A stretch of DNA of 64,000 nt, from the NCBI GenBank assembly GCA_036245525.1, contig BTPG01000002.1, positions 119,562,582 to 119,626,581 of the forward strand. The letters are read 5' to 3'. The notes below the pieces were generated by a model. That model was not told where the DNA came from. It did not search any database and was given only the letters and a program-made list of their open reading frames with translations. Shown piece by piece: positions 19,211 through 29,695 of this stretch (its first letter is position 1; each line of letters starts with the position of its first letter). The DNA is from Semisulcospira habei. Taxonomy: Eukaryota > Mollusca > Gastropoda > Semisulcospiridae. The translations under genes were made by a program, and so were the position numbers.

Positions 19211-20140
19211 TAATATCGGCAGTTTTTAGGAGCGCTAACACATTTGTTCGTGTGTTATTAGATTGCTTCGTTTGAAAACAAAAATATATACACTGTCATT
19301 GTTAGTCTTTGTAGAATTGCATGATTGTGTCATATTACAGCTGGACTGACGTTCCCACCTTTAGCTGCACGATTTCCCTTAAATCTGCTGTGTACCATAA
19401 GGTCATACAGACTAGCACACAAAGGATCAGTCCAGAATTCTTGACCACGCATCGTAGTATCCATCACAAATATCCAGTTTCAAAGTATCCTGTTCCAAAC
19501 ACTGTAGTTTATTCATAGTCGTATCACTCGCCACACTTCACATATGTCTATGGTAAGCACTAAGTGTAACAAAAATAAAATAAAAACAAAAAGATTCGGT
19601 TGATAAAAATGAAAAAAAATGACATTCTTGCCCAAGTTGTTCTCACCTGCAATGTAATTCTCATTATATACCTCAGCAGTCTGTCTCAGCTAGTGTTATA
19701 CGAATACACTGTACATACATGCATACACTTGTATAAATTGTATGCAACATTACGGCTATGTTATTCCATGTATTAATTTGTACGCCATATTTTGGCAGTT
19801 GTTGCTGGTGTGTGTGTGTGGTTGCAACTTGCATGCGTGTGTGCGTATTTAAATTCAGTTCATTTTAATTGCATACAAGGTTAGTTTGGCGAAATAGCCC
19901 TACTATAACCCAGTAACTCATGTAAGCTGCGCACTTGAAACTGATCATGACATGTAAATTGTCATGTTGAATATCAGTTGTAAAGGCTACACCTTGCTGC
20001 ACATAACCTATTATTACCGGTAGTTTTTTTTAAAATATTATTAGACATGCAACAAGTGATGGCTGTTGCTGACATCGAGACTGTCGCCTCCAACAATGAG
20101 CCGTAGCCACGAGTTTAATCATGTCAAATCATGGCGTTTA

Positions 20141-20210
20141 TTTGCACGAGGCACATATGCTCATGAGCCCCTGCAGCTGCGGGCGCTCATGAGGATATAT
20201 GCCTCTTGCT
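20141..20210. repeat. Hairpin of the GCAAGAGGTATAGATCC family
   Basis: gcatatgctcatgagccc pairs with ggcgctcatgaggatatatgcctcttgc in degenerate form. A weaker copy lies at 21303-21362. Confidence 0.6.
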
Positions 20211-20459
20211 GGCCACATTATACACATTGATGTATCCGTATCACAAAATCACTCTAGTCCATATAGTTCACTTAAAACATACGTGTATTGTATGTATACT
20301 CCCGTTTTGCATGACTACATTCCCTAATTTTCATATTATATTGTTGTGCATTAACTCCCTTGTGCGTGTGGTAACCTGTTTACATGCACAATGGAGTTAA
20401 GAAATAATTGTTTTTCACTAATCATGCAAACTTTCCACTTCAATAAACAACTCACTCGA

Positions 20460-21520
20460 ACAAAGAACTGTTGACTCATTTATTTATTTTCATATTGAAC
20501 AAGCATCACAATTTCAAAGTGAAGCATTCCGTTGGCAGAATATTACATTATGGTACTGTCTCATTCCAAAGCATACATTTGGTGGAGTTCATACACAGTG
20601 AACTGTCACTTTTCTCTGTACATATTTACATAGATCTTGTGTAAATAAGTTTATGAACTTATTTACATGTAGCACTTCCCAATGGCATATTTACATTCGA
20701 CTCGGCTTATGGACATAATCTTACGTAAATAAGATTGTGAACTTATTTACGCGCAACACTTCCGAATGGCATACATGTATTTACATCTGACTCCAATAGA
20801 TTATGAACCATTTTATGAACCTTTGTATTTTACAGGCAGCAACCCAGTCAGCTAAAGATATCAGGCCGATGTCAGCCATTGCTGGGCAAACAATGCCAAT
20901 GTCAGACTGATGAACAGCTGTGTGGGCAAATAAGGCCAATGTCCAACAGATGAACAGCTGTATGCAGGCCAACGCCAATATTGGGCCCATAAACAGTGCA
21001 TGGGCCACTGACATTTGACTTCAGCCCCAGGACCATTTGCCTGCTGGCAATTTATCAAATCACATGAGCAAATATGACAAAATCTTCAATGGTGGTAAAT
21101 TGCAGAGATGAAAGACTGATATCAAAACCACTGGGGGAGTAAACAAATTCATGCTTATTCATGATTAAATTAGTCAGCATTAAGCTGCGTAAACTTTGCA
21201 CTCCATTTCATATTGTACAGTTTCACAGGAACCATTCAGTTTGCAAAGAACAGCAGCATAAATGAGACGCTCTCATTGAGTGTTCTTCCACCTGCAGGTG
21301 TGATAGACGATAATGAGCACCAGCAGGCTGCAGGGGCTCATGAGGATATATGCCCTCTGCTGACTTCATTTACAAATATTTCTGTTTCTCACAGGATAGG
21401 TGTTCAGTCAGAGTCACTTCGACCACACAAAAATACATTATGCATTGCCTGAGAAACTGAAAAAACAAGAAAGGCCCTTAAGGATCACGTGCATGACCGA
21501 CCAACATAATTAATGTAACC
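20460..21520. other. Gene-free stretch with two short tandem duplications
   Basis: About 73-bp units with gaacttatttac and cttcc(c/g)aatggcata repeat at 20655 and 20728. Units with ccaatgtc...gatgaacagctgt repeat two to three times at 20870-20985. No coding similarity was seen. Confidence 0.55.
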
Positions 21521-22345
21521 TTTGTGACCCTGACCTTTCCAACAGGTCACTGAAATACACAAGTTTTCAAATGTTCTAATATAAGGAAAGGGTTGGCTTT
21601 TGTATCTGCAAAATCCATGTTTTCTCAAAATCTATGCATTTCTTTTGGCGTTTGTCAGCCTCCCCTGACCTTGACCTTTGTGAGTAATGAACCAAATTAG
21701 TATGCATAGAAAGGTCTTATCATCAGCTACCTTTCTGCTAAATTTGGTTGAAAAGTTCTGCCAAAATCCCGATAAAACAAAAAATCTACCAAAAATGTAC
21801 ATTTTTCACATTATCTCTGACCCTTGGCCTTTCCAAGGGGTCATCCAAATTAACACACATAGGAATATCTTACCATCAGGTATCAATGTACCAAGTTTGG
21901 GTTTGAAGTAGTGAATAGTATTTGAGAAATCATCATCTTTATAAAAAATATGGCTATTTTTACCAATTTCCTGAGCTCTTGTGACACTTGACCTTTCTGA
22001 AGGTCAACCAAATTAGTATGCATAGAAAGGTCTTACCTCCTGGTATCTTTGTACTGTTTGGGTTTGAAGTTATGAATAGTATTTGACAAAACAAATTTGG
22101 TCAAAATATCAGGCTATTTTTTAAATATGGCTATTTCCTGATCCCCGTGACCAATACATTTGAAAGAGGTCACTCAAATTGATATGTTTAGAAAGGTGTT
22201 GGCACAAAGTATCCTTTTCAAACTAGTCTGAAGACAGTGACATCAATAATCTCAGAAAAAATGCCAACGTTAAAATTTACCATGGACAACAGTGGACGGC
22301 CGACGGACAGCGACCACTGGCACAGAACATAGACTCACTTTTGCT
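21520..22345. repeat. Tandem array of ~140-166-bp TGACC(T)TTGACCTTT units
   Basis: Five diverged units start near 21523, 21664, 21817, 21981 and 22147. Each has a gtgacc-ttgaccttt motif, then aggtca(t)ccaaatta, atgcatagaaaggtcttac and ggtttgaagtagtgaatag. The array ends in an acggccgacggacagcgacc segment. Its origin is unknown. Confidence 0.75.
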
Positions 22346-24590
22346 TCGCACATGAACCAAAAATTACCAAGAAAAGAATGAAATTGTTGACAGAATACCA
22401 CTGGATGGATCCAAGGCAATATTAATGAGAGTAGGCTGGGCAACAATCATTAAATTACACGCAAAAGGTCAGAACTTCTATACAGCAAACATAATCCTCT
22501 TGTGCATGCAGCCAGCGGTACTGCAAGCAAGGGGGAATTGCATGCACAAGGGGGACAAGATCTTACAAGCTCAACTTGATGTGTGCTTGACAGTGGCCCA
22601 AGCTGCAAGAGACATAAATCCTCATGAGCCCCCGCAGTTGCGGGGGATCATGAGGATTTATGTCTCTTGGTAGTCGTTATGCCCAAGTTTGTCACACTTA
22701 CAATGCACATTTTTCTTCACAAGAAAAGTCAAATGAAAAGACTTTGTAAAATACCAGACAATGGCAGGCTGCAATACTGTGTGGCAGCAGCACAGCCAGA
22801 CATGAAAAATGTCGTAATGAGGAACTGTGACAAGAAAATTTGAGAAGACAAGTATTATCACAAATTAGGGTAGATGTATTGCACACAAAATGAAGATCAC
22901 CTAAATGACCTCCCCACGCCATCCCTTTCCCCAAAAATAATCAAGTTCATCCACTAAAGTTCCTCAAGTTACACCTCAAATTCAAAGCCATGGCCAACAG
23001 TTTAAAAGTGCTACAACCAGCCTTTCCACACCCGACACAATCTTCAAGTCTCACTTCATACTGAGGGCTTTTGTGAAAGGAGATCTCACTGTGAGAATCT
23101 AAAAAGCATTTGGATCCACACTCCTGTTTTCAGTATGTGTAAAAAAAAAAAAAAAACTCAGTTCAACCATCATTTTCACTTCTAAAAGCTGTGTCCATTT
23201 TTTGCAAGTGAATACAAGACTTAAAGTTTTTATGTTTGGATGTGGAAATAGTTGGGGTAACAAAAAGACCAAAATTAATACAGACTACCTGGCAACCTGG
23301 TGAAATATAAACTGACCAGAAGAGCAAAAGTTAACAAATTCATGCGTAAGACATAACAGCAGGAAACATCTGCCACAATAGTTCCAGTACTTCCAGATAA
23401 GGCAAAGGCACCAAGCTAATCTGGCACTACCCTTGAACTATTAAGGCAAATATATCCCCCATGGCTAGCACACAGCCTTCATAGACATCTCAGATATATG
23501 TAAATGTCATTTTTAGGTATTTTCTAGTCCCTCTCCTGCAGTGAATACCATCTATCCTGTAAAGACGCAGACATACACAACAATCATCAGCTTTGCTGAT
23601 AATTGTTCTGTACTCGACTGCCTTTACATTATCTACACGTTGTGTGATGTAAAATATTTTGGTGAGAGATACTGTGATTAACATACAACACATAATTCAA
23701 ATGATCAACTGATTAAAAGACACAGACATTAAAAGACAAGTTTTACATAATTTAATGATGTAAGGAATGCTGCAAATAAAACTATTAAAAAATGTAACAA
23801 CATAAAATATAGGTATACCAGTCTCACACAAATAGCATTTTGAAATCTGTGTGTTTGTGTGCAGTGCATATAGTGTGCATGCACACACAATATGACTTTA
23901 TGAGAGAGACAGCGAATGTATGCGTGTTGAAAATGGGTTGCGAGAGACAGCTACCACAATACAAATGCACAGCATTTTTATTGTGGAAAAAGCACAGTGA
24001 AAAATTGTCAATGACACCAGTAAAATCAAAAGTACAAAGGACATGTAGCCTGCATATAAAAGAAAGAAACCTAACGACATGAGCACAGCTGCTAGAAAAA
24101 GCATGGCACTTCATTTGAAAATTGTTAAATTGTTACAAAATATACAATATTAGCTATTTAACTTGCAGCACCAAATTACAATACAGAATATCCATCTGGT
24201 CCTACAGACATGTTGCTTGAGATGACACGACCATGACAGCAAAATGGCAATGTCTGATTCACATGTCACATCAAGGTGCTAAGCTTATCAGATACTACTT
24301 TTGTGCAGTCATGGTCAATCCATCTCCTGAATATGGTGCTGGAAGCGAAACAGTTAATGTCTGACTACAGCAAAGTCACGCAAAGTCAGTAGCACTCAAA
24401 AAGCAGAGATTGTGCACAAACAATTTGCTATTAAAATACCATTAGAGTATGAAATCTCAAAGAAAAAACAAAACAAATAACAATACAACAGCGAACACAA
24501 CAGCATACAAAGACTCGTGTACAAGGCAACTGGCTAAACCAACATACAGGTTTGGAGCAGTAGATTTCATGCAACAAGAGCACATTACAA
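22345..24590. other. Gene-free stretch
   Basis: It has a near-perfect hairpin at 22604-22670 and half fold-back elements at 23397-23460 and 24260-24330. The rest is AT-rich with short open frames that show no recognisable domain. Confidence 0.55.
22604..22670. repeat. Near-perfect hairpin (GCAAGAGACATAAATCC)
   Basis: gcaagagacataaatcctca and tgaggatttatgtctcttg pair with one mismatch through cccgcagttgcggg. It is the best-preserved stem of this family, and compensating a/t changes relative to the tagatcc version keep pairing. Confidence 0.8.
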
Positions 24591-25065
24591 ACTCGCTGTC
24601 TCTCTCATCTTATCTCGCATCGACTACTGCAACTCTCTCCTTTCTGGCCTTCCTCACTCCACCACTCTCACTCTCCAGCGCGTCCAGAACAATGTTGCCT
24701 GCCTCGTCCTCAGAAAGAAAAAATCCGACCACATCACTCCCCTGCTCAAGCTCCTTCACTGGCTCCCCATCCCCCAACGCATCCAATACAAGATTCTGTC
24801 TCTCTGCTACAAATCCCTGAACAACTACGCTCCTGCGTATCTCTCCAACTTACTTCACCCCTACACTCCTCCCCGCTCCCTCCGCTCCGCCTCTGACCCT
24901 CTCCGCCTCCTCATCCCCCGCACCAAACTCAGCACTTTCGGCCCCCGCTCTTTCTCAGTATACGGTCCAACCACCTGGAACACTCTCCCACTCTCTCTCC
25001 GTCAGAAACACTCGCTCTCCTCCTTCCAGTCTGCCCTCAAAACTCATCTCTTTCAACAGTTCTAG
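24590..25065 (+). pseudogene. L2/CR1-like LINE, C-terminal end of reverse transcriptase ORF
   Basis: About 153 codons open in one frame to TAG at 25063-25065 encode RIDYCNSLLSGLPHST, LQRVQNNVACLVLRK, HITPLLKLLHWLPIPQRIQY and YGPTTWNTLPLSLRQK, the thumb/connection region typical of CR1/L2/Rex-type LINEs. The catalytic core is missing, so it is a 5'-truncated copy. The tail with agcgcattataaatacc and (ATT)n at 25228-25247 follows. Confidence 0.85.
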
Positions 25066-26049
25066 CGCTATATCACCACACTCCCCAGCCCAAGCTGACC
25101 GTCCTAATGTATCTTCACTATTTGTGTTACGTGAGTCATTGTCTAAAGCGTGCGCATGCGTGTGCGAGTTGTGAGTGCGCGCTTAGAGTTATAATTATTA
25201 TAAGATAAGCGCATTATAAATACCGTAATTATTATTATTATTATTACACATACACACTCACACAAACAAGCACACATACAAACAAGCAAATGCACCAATA
25301 GTCTACTACATCGGTTATTGTACATCTTGCTCAGGAGGCATAGTAGTAATTTTCTCCCCACTTCATTTTCTTTAAGTTGGTGATGAAGTAAAGCACATCA
25401 CATCAATACGAGTTTTCAATTAATCTCTTACATGCAAAGACACAGAGAAACAGAAATAAAAAAAAACGACAAATAAAAATGACATCCACCCATCTGCAGA
25501 AGGTGTGTGCCAAGAAGCTTCTGTTACAAATATCACAGGAAATAAAATATGCATTGGTATAACATTTTACTGGTCAGATGGTCAGAGAAAATTAACTTTC
25601 TCGAGAAAAATTAACTTTCTGTGCCTTGAGATACTTTTACGCAGAGGGATCCATCCCCTAAAAGAGCATCACCACAACCTGATTTTCCAATCCCTTCTCA
25701 CTCAGTGTAAAGCCCCCCCCACAAAAACACAAGTGACCAAGTATGGCACACACATATTCAATCACGTCATCCAGTCCATTCAGTCACACAACACTTGACA
25801 CTGTTGGCAGCAGCCCCACTGTATATATTATATAATGCATGGGTGACCGAGAGGAAAATTGAAATGACTGAAAACGGTCCATCAACAAACTATGCCCCAT
25901 GATCCATGGCCAGGAAGAGACATAAATTCTCATGAGGCCCTGCACCTGTAGGGTCTGATGAAAATGTATATCTCTTGCAGATGGAACAGGCTGGCTGAAG
26001 GGCTGTTCTGTCTAAACCAAAAGCAGATATTGAGCTTTCTAGGATATTT

Positions 26050-26208
26050 TTAACTCATTCAGCCCGCCGAACGTATTTCCCATATTTGGGAGGCGTCATC
26101 TAACACCTGCACCTGTTGCATCACGGCGCCAAGCTAATCTGGCACTGCCCTTGAATTATCATGGTCGATCCATCTCCTGCTGTAGTGCGTCAGGGCTGAA
26201 TGGGTTAA
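26050..26208. mobile_element. TTAA-flanked 151-bp element, internally deleted
   Basis: TTAA at 26050-26053 and 26205-26208 flank ctcattcagcccgcc and cagggctgaatggg. Only the right arm of the internal hairpin remains, so it is a deletion derivative of the 33508-33721 type. Confidence 0.75.
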
Positions 26209-26689
26209 GGTGAATCAGCTTCTGGGACTGAAGACTGTCACTCACGATAATGTTCAGCACATTCACACATTTATACTGTTAACACATCACGCTCACTGTT
26301 AACCCCTTCACTGCTAGTGGACACAGATACTCAATGTGAAAGCTATATGGACACAAAAAGTCCTTGCAAACTGGGGGGGGGGGGGGGGGGGGGGGGTCTA
26401 TGCCTCTTGCAGATGGGTGGTGGTCATGCAGTCACTGGTACTGCAAACAGTATGCTGAGAACCAGGCTGCATGGCAGGAAGTAATTGACCATGCTTCATA
26501 TTCCTTTTGGAATCATAGCAACAAAAAGCTTTCCTGGCAGCAATTTCTTTGCAACAAAAAACGCTCCGACAGCCAAAGGGTTAACAAATCGAGCACTAAC
26601 CTTTAACAACCATAGTTGATTCATTCCTGGAGACTAAATAAGGGAACATACATTCCTCTGAGCCCGCAAGAAGTTAATATTACTCATCT

Positions 26690-26742
26690 GCAAGAGGCAC
26701 AGATCCTCATAAGCCCCTGCATGAGGATCTATGCCTCTTGCT
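26690..26742. repeat. Hairpin of the GCAAGAGGTATAGATCC family
   Basis: gcaagaggcacagatcctca pairs with tgaggatctatgcctcttgc around a short loop. It lies about 115 bases past the stop codon of the minus-strand gene, probably within its 3' UTR. Confidence 0.75.
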
Positions 26743-26856
26743 TTATCCAAGCAGATGGATAATTTGGTATTAAACACACACAGACAAACACATACACATT
26801 CATCACACATACACAGGTCACACCTCACCAAACACTAAAAATTCCATGCTCATATT

Positions 26857-27062
26857 TCAGTTTGCAGCAGTTTGCAGTCTATCCCTCTTCAGCGGCAGAT
26901 CAGGTGCATCGCGCAGGGCCTTCCATTCCTCCGTGTTGTGACGTACATAGAGCGCAATCCCCGCACGGTACACTGCCGGAATGCGGATATGTGAGGTTAC
27001 TTGGGCGCGGTAGCCAGGCACACTAGGCATGTTGTGTTCCCTCAGCACATTCACAACTTGAC
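26857..27062 (-). CDS. Unnamed gene, terminal exon z
   Basis: Starts at a gtgtcag acceptor and ends in TGA. It encodes QVVNVLREHN, a SHIRIPAVYRAGIALYVRHN segment and the C-terminus RLQTAAN. The split Gly codon joins cleanly to exon y. Confidence 0.78.
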
Positions 27063-29611
27063 CTGACACAGTAAAAACGTGATCAACATGGGAGCAAGGA
27101 AACAATTATATCCAATAATTTATGAATACTTACTACTAAGTTATGGGAAATAAAAGAATCCAAATACCTGGGTGGAAATTCAGTTATTAACACTGGAATG
27201 AACGACCTTGTGCTCGATGTGACATCTTTCTTACTTACTTACGCCTGTCACCCCTCCCCGGGTATAGGCCGTCGACGAGAGACCTCCAGCGACTCCTGTC
27301 CTGTGCTTCTCCTTCGATTTTACTCCAGGTGGTTCCCAGTCTCTTGATGTCTGCTTGGAGGTCTCGACGCCAGGTGTTTCTCGGCCTGCCTCTTTTCCTC
27401 TTTCCCTGGGGGTTCCATGACAATGTCTGCCTAGTGATACTGGAAGCTGGCTTTCTCAGACTGTGACCAATCCATCCCCATCTTCTTCGCCCAATTTCAT
27501 TCTCTGCTGTTACCTGCTCTGTTCTCTCCCAGAGTATGACGTTGCTGATCTTCTCTGGCCAGTGGATTTTCAAAATTCTTCTAAGGCAACTGTTTATGAA
27601 GATCTGTACTCTGTTGACTGTGGTTTTTGTCAATCTCCAAGTCTCTGCTCCATATAGGAGAACTGCTTTTACGTTGGAGTTGAAAATCCGGACTTTGGTG
27701 TGTTGTGACGGCTTTTCTGGAACTCCACACTTTTTTCAACTGTAGAAAGGCTGCTCTGGCTTTACCGATTTGTGCTCTGACATCAGTATCAGTGCTGCCT
27801 TTTATGTCTATGATGTTCCCGAGATAGGTGAAGGACTATAGGTGAAGGACTCCACCTCCTCCAACGGGGTGCCAGCAAGCAAGACTGGTTCTTCTCTGGT
27901 TGCGTTCAGCCTCATTGTCTTTGTTTTCTGTTTGTGGATGGTGAGGCCCACTTGGGACGAGATGTCAGCAAGCTTCGTGGTCTTGTCCTGCATTTGTTGA
28001 TGAGTGTGGGACAGTAAAGCCAAGTCGTCTGCAAAATCGAGGTCGTCAAGCCGTGTCCACAGTGTCTACTGTATTCCACTTCGTCTGTGCTCTGTGGTCC
28101 TCTTCATGACTCAGTCTATGGCCAGTAGGAAGAGGAACGGAGACAGCAAACACCCCTGCCTGACACTGGTTCTGACCTGGAGCTCCCTGGTGAACTGCCC
28201 TTCGTGGATCACGCGACATGTCATACCATCCTAGCTGCTCTTGATCAGGCGGACGAGCTTTCTGGGTACACCATAGTGTCATAGGAGTTTCCACAGAGTC
28301 TCTCGGTCCACGCTGTCCAATGCTTTCTCGTAATCCACAAAGTTGACGTACAGCGGGGGAGCTCCACTCCAGAGACTGTTGCACGATGATGCGGAGAGTG
28401 GCGATCTGGTCTGTACATGATCGGTTTTTCCTGAATCCTGTTTGCTGGTCTCCAGCCCTGAAAGTCTAAAATTTTGCCCACCAGCCTTTGGCTAGTAACT
28501 TCCAAGTTTTACTAGCCAAACTGAAAATGTTACTAGCCAAAACTGAAAATTTTACTACTGAAAATAGCCCCCCAACTCAACAATATAATGTACCACAAGT
28601 GTTTGACGCCCAATGTTAGAGAGTGTTTTCTGCCCAGAGGCATTGAAAACAAATATTTGAACAGACAATCATAACCAAGTTAATGTTTATGTCCTGACTT
28701 CAGGCTTTTGATAGTATCAAGTGGAGAAATAACTGACAAAGTCCCCATGTGAACTGTGGTGGGGTTTTTTATTTATTTATTTTTTGTAAGTAGAGCTGCG
28801 TTTCTGTTTGCACAACATGTTAAAGGGTCTGTAGACCCCAGGTATAAATTTTAGAGGGTATACAGACCCCCAGACTAGCATTATAGAGGGTCCGCAGATT
28901 TATTTAAGAAAAACTGCATCATCCGTATGTTCCTTAAAATAAATTATCCCTACCCGGGTCTGACCTGGGGGACTTGGGTGGGGTTAACTACATTTTAGTT
29001 CCCAGGGTCACCCTGGTCAGCCCCACAGGGGTGGGTTTTTCCCTATATTCTGGGGCATGTGTTTCTGTCTACCCTTGGTCCACTCACCTGTATTTGTCTT
29101 TTTAAAACTCTCCCCTGAACTGTCTGCACTGCCTGTAGCTCTTGATATTGGATGTGTGTTGCTAAATGGTCTTAGCTTTATTTAGGCCCCATGGCGTAGG
29201 TTTATTTAACGTATTGGACCGGCTGGTGACATACATTCAATATTCTGTTTCTTTCTTTTTTTTCACAAGCAGTGCAGGCACGTCCTGAGAAAGCCTTGTT
29301 GCTGTCGAGACGATAAACAATGTACAATCAATCAATCATTAAAATAAATTATCTCATTTCGCTCTCTCCTCTTTAAATGTGTTGTGACAGTGTGTGTGTG
29401 TCCTTTCCATGATACTGATTCTTTAACTGGTGAGCTATCGCGCAAAAGCCTGTCTCCCTCGCTCTCTCACACACAGAAAAACATATATATATTTATTTGT
29501 ATGATCGTTTGATAATGTTTTGTAACAGAGAATATAGCGTTTTCTGCTGAAAGCGGCAGATTGACAACCAATGTGTGACTTGTCTAAACTCTGTGTGTGT
29601 ATGTGTGTGCC

Positions 29612-29695
<84 letters not shown>

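Larger units (their letters stand above)
18300..20460. other. Gene-free AT-rich stretch
   Basis: It contains a GC-rich patch with poly-C (18470-18500), the TTAA element at 19005-19210 and a hairpin remnant at 20141-20210. AATAAA at 20442-20447 is a candidate plus-strand polyadenylation signal; it would imply a very long UTR for the channel gene and is unproven. Confidence 0.5.
25250..26856. other. Presumed 3' side of the minus-strand gene
   Basis: Fold-backs lie at 25912-25980, 26050-26208 and 26690-26742, and a poly-G run at 26371-26396. A TTAA right end (gacagccaaagggttaa) at 26565-26582 pairs in style with ttaaccccttcactgc at 26299. No coding similarity was seen. Confidence 0.5.

Noticed and set aside
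24449..24820. 123-codon frame as an independent gene
   Set aside because: Only chance overlap; the L2/CR1-like protein similarity lies in another frame (24590-25065).
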